A stretch of 64,000 nucleotides of DNA. It comes from Brenneria goodwinii (GTDB lineage: Bacteria; Pseudomonadota; Gammaproteobacteria; Enterobacterales; Enterobacteriaceae). The notes under the pieces were generated by a model. The model was not told the DNA's origin. It did not search any database and saw nothing but the letters and a program-made list of their open reading frames with translations. The translations under genes were made by a program, and so were the position numbers. Below are positions 1-6,705 of the stretch, one piece after another. Numbering within the stretch: the stretch's first letter is position 1; each line of letters begins with the position of its first letter. The stretch spans positions 4,278,001-4,342,000 of the forward strand of contig NZ_CP014137.1 in the NCBI RefSeq assembly GCF_002291445.1, read 5' to 3'.

Positions 1-434
1 TCGGGCCAAGGCGTCAGCGCTTTGTGGCTGCGGCGTCGGCGTCCTATATCGAAACGTTCGGCTTGCCCGATCACCCGCGGACATTGCTGGTTCAGCATCG
101 TCTCATTGGTAACCGGTTTCCCAGCGGAGCCATATGGCCCTGGGCGTTCGAGCGTGATGACGAGCTGCTGCGCATTATGCCGGATGGCCCCCTGATTTCC
201 AGTTCCATCGATCTTCAACTCGCTTGCGCCGTCTCCGGCGCGGGTATCATCTATACCTTCGAGGATTTTTTGCGCCCGTATCTCGAATCCGGAGAGCTTG
301 TGCCGCTGCTAGAAGAGTGGTGGCAGGAATTCGACGGTCCTTACCTGTATTACCCCAGCCGGCGACACATGCCATCGCCCTTGCGCGCCTTCGTTGACTA
401 TATCAAGGAGCTGAACGCCGGGGAGAAACCGTAA
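1..434 (+). CDS. LysR-family regulator, C-terminal part (cut by window start)
   Basis: The reading frame is open from base 3 to the stop at 434, so this is the 3' part of a gene that starts before the window. The protein resembles the end of the LysR substrate-binding domain: a WPWAFERDDELLRI strand like the WxF...G region, then ISSSIDLQLACAVSGAGI, the usual helix-turn before 'G.GI...P', and YLYYPSRRHMPSPLRAFVDYI, the conserved LysR tail with P.LRAF.D. A GTG at 24 also opens the frame but lies inside the domain and is not a credible start. No DNA-binding domain is visible. The same tail occurs in the complete LysR gene at 1945. Regulated genes are unknown; the RidA gene downstream on the same strand is the nearest candidate. 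Confidence 0.8.
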   Translation, partial: GPRRQRFVAAASASYIETFGLPDHPRTLLVQHRLIGNRFPSGAIWPWAFERDDELLRIMPDGPLISSSIDLQLACAVSGAGIIYTFEDFLRPYLESGELVPLLEEWWQEFDGPYLYYPSRRHMPSPLRAFVDYIKELNAGEKP

Positions 435-516
435 GCGCCGACAGCCGCGTCCCATTAGGCGACCGGGCTGCCCGGTCGCTATCCCGATCCGAGCACGCAA
501 AAAGAGAGGCCCAGCC

Positions 517-921
517 ATGACCGTATCCCGTGATGCCGTATTTCCTGCCGGGCGACAAGCCCTGTACGAACGCAACCGCTATTCACCGGCCGTCCGCTCG
601 AACGGTTTTCTTTTCGTCTCGGGCCAGGTCGGCAGCCGGGATGATGGCTCGCCGGAGCCAGAACTGGAAGCGCAGATCCGGCGTGCCTTCGATAACCTGA
701 ACTCGGTGCTTGAGGCTGGCGGTTGCACTTTCGATGACGTAGTCGATGTCACCGTGTTTCTTGTCGATCCTCAGTCCACGCTCGATACCGTCTGGAAGGT
801 GCTGCCGGAGTTCTGGGGCGATGTGCCATACCCAACTCTGACGGGGGTCGGCGTCACCTGGCTTTATGGCTTCCAATTCGAGATCAAGGTGGTCGCGCGC
901 CTGCCTGAAGGTACGAAATAA
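517..921 (+). CDS. RidA/YjgF/YER057c family protein
   Basis: A 134-residue protein with the RidA fold. It shows FLFVSGQVG near residue 29, the middle helix with AFDNLNSVLEAGG, the strand DVVDVTVFLVD, and the end YPTLTGVGVTWL followed by EIKVVARLP. RidA proteins remove reactive enamine/imine intermediates, and many paralogues act on other carbonyl or imine compounds. The usual RidA arginine, found in the motif 'P.R..V', is replaced here by a TLTGVGV context, so a deaminase role is doubtful and this is probably a paralogue of unknown substrate. The start has a purine-rich site (AGAGAGG) about nine bases upstream. It sits between LysR genes and an SDR gene in a GC-rich block, which suggests a small acquired catabolic or detoxification cluster. 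Confidence 0.85.
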   Translation: MTVSRDAVFPAGRQALYERNRYSPAVRSNGFLFVSGQVGSRDDGSPEPELEAQIRRAFDNLNSVLEAGGCTFDDVVDVTVFLVDPQSTLDTVWKVLPEFWGDVPYPTLTGVGVTWLYGFQFEIKVVARLPEGTK

Positions 922-1003
922 GCCACAGTGCTATTAAAGGTCTTCCCGATCTTAGGCGCTTGTGGTGAAACAAGATGCAGGGACGTCATACCCTGCGCCT
1001 TAT

Positions 1004-1834
1004 TTATCGATCCAACTCTACCGAATACGCAATGTCCTTCTGCGCGTCGAGAGCCGCGAGCCGCTGCTGGAGCGCCGCATGGATATTGTCGAAGGCGGAT
1101 GCTCCGAGCGTCAGACGCAACGGCGTCGTACCCGTATCGATCATTTCGATCATCCGATCGACCACTTTGTCCGCATCGCCAGTGACGGCGAACGCGCCCG
1201 AATCAATGCCGCGCTGCACGTCGCCGGCAGGCGTGCCGTCGTAGACCGGCGGCATGGCGGGACGAACCAGGCCGGCCTTGAAATTGGTGGCGGTCGGCCC
1301 CGGCTCCACGAGGGTGAAGGTGATGCCGAAGGGTTCCAGCTCCTTGGCCATCGTCTCGACGAAGCCTTCGATCCCCCATTTGGTGGCGTGGTAGAGGCTG
1401 AACCCTGGATAGGCGATCTGACCCCCTTCCGAGGAGATTTGTAGCACGCGCCCGCCGCCCTGATTGCGCAAGTGCGCGATCGCGGCGCGGATGAGCGTGA
1501 TGGAGCCGATGAGGTTCGTATCGATGATCTGGCGAATTTGTTCGTCAGGCACGGCTTCCGCCGGACCGAGGATGCCATAACCGGCATTGGACACGATGAC
1601 ATCGATGCGGCCGAGAGCGGCAAAGGCGCGATCGGTCACGGTACGCACCGCGTCCGCATCGGTCACGTCGAGCTTGGCGACCCACAGCCTGTCACCGTAA
1701 GTCGCGACGAGATCGTCGAGTGAATCAAGACGGCGCACCGTGGCGGCCACTCGATCGCCGCGGGCGAGCAGACGTTCGGTGAGAAGGCGGCCGAGACCGG
1801 CCGATGTTCCGGTAATGAACCAGGTTTTGCTCAT
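1004..1834 (-). CDS. SDR-family NAD(P)-dependent oxidoreductase
   Basis: A classical short-chain dehydrogenase of 276 residues. It has the cofactor motif TGTSAGLG near the N-terminus, NAG in VSNAGYG, the catalytic serine in LQISSEGGQ, and YHATKWG with the catalytic Tyr and Lys. The SAGLGR motif and the long C-terminal part beyond VEPGPTATNF fit the subgroup of uncharacterised SDRs often paired with a divergent LysR gene. I chose the ATG at 1834 because GGAG lies seven bases before it; an ATG four codons earlier (1846) lacks such a site. The gene is divergent from the LysR regulator at 1945, with about 110 bases between them, a layout typical of a LysR protein and its target. Substrate unknown. 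Confidence 0.88.
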   Translation of the reverse strand: MSKTWFITGTSAGLGRLLTERLLARGDRVAATVRRLDSLDDLVATYGDRLWVAKLDVTDADAVRTVTDRAFAALGRIDVIVSNAGYGILGPAEAVPDEQIRQIIDTNLIGSITLIRAAIAHLRNQGGGRVLQISSEGGQIAYPGFSLYHATKWGIEGFVETMAKELEPFGITFTLVEPGPTATNFKAGLVRPAMPPVYDGTPAGDVQRGIDSGAFAVTGDADKVVDRMIEMIDTGTTPLRLTLGASAFDNIHAALQQRLAALDAQKDIAYSVELDR

Positions 1835-1944
1835 GACAGACTCCAAAATGAGAAATAGGTGGGTGACAGGATTAGATCATAGGGTCATATCATTGTTGCG
1901 ATAAGAGTGAATTAACCACATGGGTTGGTGTATAAAAACTACCA

Positions 1945-2901
1945 ATGAGCAAACCGACGCTAGCTGATCTCAAAGCCTTCATGGCGGTCGCCGAGCACCG
2001 CAGCTTTCGGCGTGCCGCCGATTTGCTGGGGATCGCCCGCCCCTCCGTGAGCCATACCATTCAGAATCTGGAAAATAGCCTGGGAGTTCGCCTGTTTCAC
2101 CGGACGACGCGCAGCGTGTCCCTGACCGAAGCAGGGCAGCGCCTGCTAGGCCGCCTCGATCCGCTGATGCGCGATCTCGATGCGGCGTTGGAGGAGGTCA
2201 CCGGCGAACAAGGGAATCTGCAAGGCCAACTGCGCATCAATGGCAATGATGCCGCGATCGGCCTGCTACTGCGGACGGTGGTGCCGGAATTTCTGGCGCG
2301 CTATCCCAGCGTCGAGTTGGATCTCGTCGCTGAGGGACGCCTGGTGGATATTGTTGAACAGGGGTTCGACGCGGGTATCCGCTTGCGCGAAGCCGTACCC
2401 AAGGACATGGTGGCGATCCCCCTCGGGCCGGACATCCGCTTTCTGGCGGTGGCCTCGCCACGCTACCTGGCCGCACGGCCCGCACCGGAAGTGCCCGATG
2501 CGCTTACCCAGCACCAGTGCATCCGGCAGCGTCTGCCCAGCGGCAAGCGCTACCGCTGGGAGTTCAGCAAGCGGGGACAGATGATGGAGATCGACGTGCC
2601 CGGTACGCTGACGCTCGACAGCAGCCCGTTGATGCTGGAAGCCGCCATCAAGGGTCTTGGCATCGCCTACATGCCCGAACCCTATGCCCGCGCCGCGCTG
2701 GAGGATGGGCGTCTGGTGAGCGTATTGGAAGATTGGTGTCCCCGGATACCGGGGCTGTCGCTGTATTTTCCCGGCCATCGCCACGTTCCGGCGACCCTGC
2801 GGGCCTTGATCGATACGATCCAAGCGCTGCGCCATCAATTCGACGACCTGGCTCCGTCGACGCCTCTGCGCAAATCCTCGCCCGCCGTCAAACCACGCTG
2901 A
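1945..2901 (+). CDS. LysR-family transcriptional regulator
   Basis: A complete 318-residue LysR regulator. The N-terminal winged helix-turn-helix covers roughly residues 5-65 (FMAVAEHRSFRRAADLLG, then SHTIQNLENSLGVRLFHRTT). A substrate-binding domain follows from about residue 90 (LRINGNDAAIGLLL ... GFDAGIRL ... LRALIDTI). The protein extends about 20 residues past the domain in a basic, proline-rich tail. The gene is transcribed away from the SDR gene at 1834, and the 110-base gap is AT-rich compared with the genes, consistent with a shared operator region. The likely target is therefore the SDR gene plus itself. The inducer is unknown. Confidence 0.9.
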   Translation: MSKPTLADLKAFMAVAEHRSFRRAADLLGIARPSVSHTIQNLENSLGVRLFHRTTRSVSLTEAGQRLLGRLDPLMRDLDAALEEVTGEQGNLQGQLRINGNDAAIGLLLRTVVPEFLARYPSVELDLVAEGRLVDIVEQGFDAGIRLREAVPKDMVAIPLGPDIRFLAVASPRYLAARPAPEVPDALTQHQCIRQRLPSGKRYRWEFSKRGQMMEIDVPGTLTLDSSPLMLEAAIKGLGIAYMPEPYARAALEDGRLVSVLEDWCPRIPGLSLYFPGHRHVPATLRALIDTIQALRHQFDDLAPSTPLRKSSPAVKPR

Positions 2902-2914
2902 GAGGTGCGGCGTG

Positions 2915-3094
2915 TCACGCGGGCCTGTGTGTATCCGGCGCAATTTGCCGTCTCGTCTGGTAGGCATGCCTGACCGGAGGCATGCCGAATATCCGGGCAT
3001 AGTCGCGACTGAATTGACAAGGGCTTTCATCACCGACCAGGAAGCCAGCGCTGACGGCATCCGCGGCATCACTCACCATCAGCATAACAAGGCG
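2915..3094 (-). pseudogene. AraC-family regulator relic (C-terminal end only)
   Basis: Read on the minus strand, an open stretch of 59 codons ends in a normal stop at 2915-2917. It contains AVSAGFLVGDESPCQFSRDY and then ARIFGMPPVR. This is the second helix-turn-helix of AraC regulators, usually of the form 'A...GYESPSQFSREY.R.FG.PP'. The frame is closed at once upstream by a TAG at 3095-3097, exactly where similarity to the mnmE 3' end begins, so the rest of the gene was lost at that junction. No start or ribosome site is left. It is unlikely to be functional. Confidence 0.65.
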
Positions 3095-3157
3095 CTATGC
3101 GGGAGCGGTGGAAGTGAGTGGACGCTTAAAGACGCAGCGTTCGATACAGAAGCTGGA
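3094..3157 (-). repeat. Degenerate copy of the mnmE 3' end (att-like direct repeat, distal)
   Basis: These 64 bases match 5219-5288 in the same orientation. Eleven identical bases (GCTATGCGGGA) are followed by 21 identical bases from GTGGAAGTG to CGCTTA, then a run with two mismatches and a last block with one mismatch. A single 6-base gap removes ACTTGC. The matched sequence at 5219-5288 covers one arm of the mnmE terminator, the stop codon and the last codons of mnmE. The gap destroys the Gly-Lys-stop end in this copy. Such 3'-end copies are left where site-specific islands integrate; SGI1-type elements are known to use the last 18 bases of mnmE (trmE). Whether this is an att site is inference. 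Confidence 0.7.
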
Positions 3158-3419
3158 ATTTTGTTTTATCTGTTTGATTTATCATTATGTTTGTTGGTGC
3201 GTTTTTGTGCGATGGGCACATTTATGGACACAAAAAACATATTATGGATAACACATTGAATTTAAATAACAATATGATATTCCTATCACTATTGATTACG
3301 CTATCTGCCCCAGTGGAAGTGCGTTTAACTCAGAATGGGCATTCTGCCAGGCATAATAGTATTGGCCCAGTAATGATATGAACCGTTCATTAGTGGGTCG
3401 GTTCAATTAAATGACCATC
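3158..3419. other. AT-rich non-coding stretch
   Basis: No convincing gene. The two short plus-strand frames here have no recognisable domain, and the base composition drops sharply compared with the GC-rich block to the left. It lies between the mnmE-end copy and the end of the AlbA_2 gene. The near-repeat GTGGAAGTG at 3315 recalls the flanking repeat but does not extend. Confidence 0.5.
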
Positions 3420-4862
3420 TCATGCACGATCTCCTCCTGAATTCTGCTGTGCCAACCAGCTTTTACCCGCCGGCGTAAGTCGATACCTTTGTCGACTGCT
3501 TCTGGGTTTGTCCGGAATCGTCATTTCTATGAATCTACCCGCCAGCGCTGGGAGAAGATAGGTATTGCGGAAGTGATCTTCATGTTTCAATCCCAGAGCG
3601 GCCTGGATGTCCGACCGCTTCATTTCCCCTTGTATTACCATTAGTAACCGCAACACTTCCCCGGTGACTTCCCCGGTGACTTCCCCGGTGACTTCCCCGG
3701 TGACTGCTTCTGTCAGTGGTCGCCGGATAACCACGCGGAACTGGTTAGCCGCTACATCGTCGATAAGATCGATGGCTGGCCAATCCTGCAATGCGCGGGG
3801 AATACCGGTGCCTAAGCCGCGGTAGGGCAGGATATGTACGGCATGCTCGGTCAGCGTGGGATTACGCCGGTTAGTGGCACCGCGACGAATGGCCTCGGTG
3901 CTCAGGCTGTCGGGCAGGTGGCCGGGACTGATGATTTCCACCCGATCGGCGAATACCATCAGACGGATAGACGCGCTGGTGAAGTAGTCTCGGTGAATCA
4001 ACGCATTGACCAACAACTCTTCCAGCGCCTGTTCCGGAATTTCCAGTTGCCCTAGCGTATTAAAGCCTCGTCCGGCCTGTACATGGCGTAGGTTGCGGCG
4101 AATAAAGGCAAAGCTGCGCTGGTATTGCTCCAGCAATGTGCCGCCGATGTCTTCGCTGTCCAGATAGCGGGTATCGTGCAGTGCTGTACCGGGGAAAGCG
4201 ACGGCTTTGACTTCGAAAGCGGGCCGCCAGCGCTGCGGGTGGTGACCGAATAACAACAATCCGGTCAGATTTAGCTCGCGGCCATCGCTCAGGCTGAGGT
4301 TTTGCAGCAGTTGTTCCAACGGTTGTCCGGCAAACTCCACATCCTGACCGTAGCGGCGATTGAAATAGTTATGGAAAGCCTTGCCATTGATATCTGTTGG
4401 CGACGTACCGGCTATTGGCACCACATCTGCGTAGACCAAGCCGGCAAGTTGGAACATGCGCTGCATCTCTTCGCGAGCTGTCACATGGCGCTTATCCGCT
4501 CCCTGTTTGACCCAAATACGGCCCTGGTGATCCACATAGGGTTTGGCAAGGCCATCGGGTACGCTGATCACCATTACGATGCCGTTGGCCGTCTGCACAT
4601 TTTCAGTGAGAGGATGTACAGGCGGACGCGTGTGCTGCGAAGCGGCATTGCTTAGCAACTGATTCAGACGTCGCACTGCGCTAGCATCCAACCCCAATAC
4701 CGAGCCATCATCCGCTACGCCGATAAATAACCGGCCGCCGCCACTGTTGGAAAAAGCCGCCAACTCAGCGGCCATACTGTCAGCGTTGGTGGCGTCGCGT
4801 TTGAACTGGCGGCGGCTGTCTTCGCCGAGAGCCAGTTGGTGCAGGAGTTCGGCTTCGGTCAT
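3420..4862 (-). CDS. Schlafen/AlbA_2 domain ATP-binding transcriptional regulator
   Basis: About 480 residues. Order of parts: an N-terminal Schlafen AlbA_2 domain (about 10-130: ESR-like DSRRQFKR, then ELAAFSNSGGGRLFIGV and DDGSVLGL, later IWVKQGADKR); a central HATPase-like domain (ALEELLVNALIHRDY, about 265, with DRVEIISPGHLP); a linker with four tandem VTGE units (about 386-401); and a C-terminal winged helix. Proteins of this layout are annotated as predicted transcriptional regulators; their function is poorly known. The frame is open 49 codons further upstream, but the ATG at 4862, which begins right before the AlbA_2 domain, is the family-typical start. The gene lies alone between two copies of the mnmE 3' end, so it is probably the cargo of a small inserted module. 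Confidence 0.8.
   Translation of the reverse strand: MTEAELLHQLALGEDSRRQFKRDATNADSMAAELAAFSNSGGGRLFIGVADDGSVLGLDASAVRRLNQLLSNAASQHTRPPVHPLTENVQTANGIVMVISVPDGLAKPYVDHQGRIWVKQGADKRHVTAREEMQRMFQLAGLVYADVVPIAGTSPTDINGKAFHNYFNRRYGQDVEFAGQPLEQLLQNLSLSDGRELNLTGLLLFGHHPQRWRPAFEVKAVAFPGTALHDTRYLDSEDIGGTLLEQYQRSFAFIRRNLRHVQAGRGFNTLGQLEIPEQALEELLVNALIHRDYFTSASIRLMVFADRVEIISPGHLPDSLSTEAIRRGATNRRNPTLTEHAVHILPYRGLGTGIPRALQDWPAIDLIDDVAANQFRVVIRRPLTEAVTGEVTGEVTGEVTGEVLRLLMVIQGEMKRSDIQAALGLKHEDHFRNTYLLPALAGRFIEMTIPDKPRSSRQRYRLTPAGKSWLAQQNSGGDRA
3661..3708. repeat. 12-base tandem repeat inside the AlbA_2 gene (about 4 units)
   Basis: The unit CCGGTGACTTCC is repeated at 3661, 3673 and 3685, with a fourth unit at 3697 that diverges in its last bases. 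On the minus strand it encodes four Val-Thr-Gly-Glu units. The unit length is a multiple of three, so gain or loss of units would change linker length but not the frame. Confidence 0.9.
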
Positions 4863-5195
4863 TGGCAATATAATCCTTATTGGGTGAACAATTCGCTGGT
4901 GCTGCGAATCGTCTGGTGGATGTTGAGATCGGAAAAATGATCTTGTCCGGCAAAATGGATGTAGCTCTAAGCGAGGCAAATTATATCGGACCTTGCCCAC
5001 TATTCGCATGCGGTCGGTATCGGTTGTGTAATCAACGTCAATGTATCAAATCCCGGACATAAAAGATGAACCTGAACGTATCATGCTGGGATAGGGCCAG
5101 AAAGCGAAACATATTGAGAGTTATATCGCCGATCGTCTTAATGAGGTAGCCGGGGAGGGCTGAGTTGACCCGACTCTCAGCGGAGGCGGATAAAC
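4863..5195. other. Intergenic stretch between AlbA_2 gene and mnmE
   Basis: No intact gene. A plus-strand frame starting near 5083 reads ML.G, then a stop, then KAKHIESYIADRLNEVAGEG and a stop at 5163. This could be a relic of a small helical protein, but it is too short to name. The AlbA_2 promoter should lie in the first 150 bases; no clear -35/-10 pair stood out. Confidence 0.4.
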
Positions 5196-5230
5196 AAAAA
5201 AATCCCGCATAACAGGCAGCTATGCGGGAT
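5196..5230 (-). terminator. Intrinsic terminator after mnmE
   Basis: Perfect 10-bp stem ATCCCGCATA (5202-5211) with TATGCGGGAT (5221-5230), loop of nine bases, and a run of A on the plus strand at 5196-5202 that becomes a U run on the minus-strand transcript. One arm belongs to the duplicated segment also found at 3094. Confidence 0.85.
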
Positions 5231-5288
5231 GAGTGGAAGTGAGTGGACGCTTACAGACTCAGCGTTACTTGCCGATGCAGAAGCTGGA
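5219..5288 (-). repeat. mnmE 3' end segment, intact copy of the direct repeat
   Basis: This is the partner of the degenerate copy at 3094-3157. It includes the terminator arm, the stop codon of mnmE and its last eight codons. On the minus strand the end reads TTCTGCATCGGCAAGTAA, the position known as the attB of SGI1-type integrative elements. Both copies have the same orientation, as expected for attL/attR. Confidence 0.7.
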
Positions 5289-6629
5289 GAAAATGCGGCC
5301 CAGCAGGTCGTCGGAAGTGAATTCGCCGGTTATCTCGCTCAATGCCTGTTGTGCTAAACGGAGTTCCTCGGCTAATAACTCACCAGCGTAAGCGCTCACT
5401 AACTGTTCTTTGCCCTGCGCCAAATGCTGGGCCGCCTGTTCCAACGCTTGCAGGTGCCGGCGCCGCGCCAGAAAACCGCCTTCCGTATTGCTGGTGAAGC
5501 CCATACTTTGCTTAAGATGCTCACGCAGCGTCTCAATGCCTTCGCCGGTGCGTGCCGATAGGCGAATAAGTGAGTAAGTATTCACATCCTCAATGCCCAG
5601 CGGCTCCCCGGTGATGTCGGCTTTATTGCGCACCACGGTAATCGGCAAGGTTCGGGGTAAACGCGCCATGAATTCGGACCAGATGGCGGCAGGTTCAATC
5701 GCCTGGGTGGTGGTGCCGTCGACCATAAACAGCACGCGGTCGGCCTGTTCGATTTCCTGCCAGGCGCGTTCGATGCCGATGCGTTCGACTTCATCGTTGG
5801 CGTCGCGTAGGCCGGCGGTATCAATGATGTGCAGCGGCATACCGTCAATATGGATATGTTCGCGCAGTACGTCGCGGGTGGTGCCGGCGATATCGGTGAC
5901 AATCGCCGCTTCCCGCCCGGCTAATGCGTTGAGCAGGCTGGATTTTCCGGCGTTGGGCCGCCCGGCGATCACCACTTTCATGCCTTCACGCAGCAGGCTG
6001 CCCTGATGGGCTTCGGCCCTGACCGCGTCCAGATCGGCCATCACATTGTTGAGCTGGCCTTCAATTTTCCCATCGGAGAGAAAATCAATCTCCTCATCGG
6101 GGAAATCGATCGCCGCTTCAACGTAAATTCGCAGGTGCGTTAGCGCTTCAACCAGATGATTGATACGGGCGGAAAAAGCCCCCTGTAACGAATTCAGCGC
6201 GGAACGCGCGGCCTGTTCAGAGCTGGCGTCAATCAGATCGGCGATGGCCTCCGCCTGCGCCAGATCGAGTTTATCATTCAGAAATGCGCGCTCGGAAAAT
6301 TCTCCTGGGCGCGCAATGCGCACATCGGGCAAGGTCAAAATACGTTGCAGGAGTATGTCGAGAATAACCGGGCCGCCGTGTCCCTGCAGCTCCAGAACGT
6401 CTTCGCCGGTGAACGAGTTGGGGCCGGGAAACCATAAGGCGATCCCTTGATCGAGCGTTGTCCCGTCGGCATCACGAAACGGCAGATAATCGGCGAAGCG
6501 CGGCTTGGGCAGCTTACCCAATACGGCTTGCGCCACGGCTGATGCCGCTGGGCCGGAAACACGTAAAATACCTACCCCGCCGCGTCCTGGTGGCGTGGCC
6601 TGGGCTACGATGGTGTCGGAATGGCTCAT
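5265..6629 (-). CDS. mnmE: tRNA uridine-5-carboxymethylaminomethyl modification GTPase MnmE
   Basis: A full-length MnmE of 454 residues. It acts with MnmG to modify the wobble uridine of certain tRNAs using tetrahydrofolate. The N-terminal folate-binding domain starts SDTIVAQATPPGRGGVGILR. The middle helical domain is interrupted by the G domain: G1 GRPNAGKSSLLN near 222, G2 TDIAGTTRD, G3 DTAGLRD, G4 NKAD. The C-terminal catalytic cysteine lies in FCIGK at the very end. It is the last gene of the rpmH-rnpA-yidD-yidC-mnmE group, separated from yidC by a hairpin and followed by its own terminator. Its 3' end is duplicated at 3094, yet this copy is intact. Confidence 0.98.
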   Translation of the reverse strand: MSHSDTIVAQATPPGRGGVGILRVSGPAASAVAQAVLGKLPKPRFADYLPFRDADGTTLDQGIALWFPGPNSFTGEDVLELQGHGGPVILDILLQRILTLPDVRIARPGEFSERAFLNDKLDLAQAEAIADLIDASSEQAARSALNSLQGAFSARINHLVEALTHLRIYVEAAIDFPDEEIDFLSDGKIEGQLNNVMADLDAVRAEAHQGSLLREGMKVVIAGRPNAGKSSLLNALAGREAAIVTDIAGTTRDVLREHIHIDGMPLHIIDTAGLRDANDEVERIGIERAWQEIEQADRVLFMVDGTTTQAIEPAAIWSEFMARLPRTLPITVVRNKADITGEPLGIEDVNTYSLIRLSARTGEGIETLREHLKQSMGFTSNTEGGFLARRRHLQALEQAAQHLAQGKEQLVSAYAGELLAEELRLAQQALSEITGEFTSDDLLGRIFSSFCIGK

Positions 6630-6647
6630 GGTTTTCTCTCAGATGGT

Positions 6648-6680
6648 ATAAAAAATAAGGCGGTCAATGACCGCCTTATC
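6648..6680 (-). terminator. Hairpin terminator between yidC and mnmE
   Basis: Stem ATAAGGCGGTCA / TGACCGCCTTAT (6655-6679) with a tiny loop, followed on the minus strand by a U run (plus-strand A run at 6650-6655). It lies in the 76 bases between yidC and mnmE, so mnmE is expressed by readthrough or from its own promoter. Confidence 0.75.
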
Positions 6681-6705
6681 TTGTTTCGCTAGTCAGCTGT
6701 GACCG

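Noticed and set aside
24..434. Small protein starting at GTG 24
   Set aside because: The frame is open to the window edge and the sequence is the end of a LysR effector domain, so it is a cut gene rather than a short one.
962..1444. 160-codon plus-strand frame
   Set aside because: It lies antisense to the SDR gene, which has clear catalytic motifs; the frame is a shadow of GC-rich codon use.
2266..3072. 268-codon minus-strand frame
   Set aside because: It mostly runs antisense to the LysR gene and has no family resemblance; only a different minus frame at 2915-3094 carries the AraC relic.
3312..3350. Third copy of the mnmE-end repeat
   Set aside because: Only GTGGAAGTG and a few further bases match; too short to be distinguished from chance.
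3661..3708. Tandem repeat as a CRISPR-like array
   Set aside because: Units are contiguous without spacers and stay in frame within a protein-coding gene.
5083..5163. Relic of a small gene reading KAKHIESYIADRLNEVAGEG
   Set aside because: Only 20 residues, a stop just upstream, and no recognisable family; kept only as a note for the intergenic stretch.
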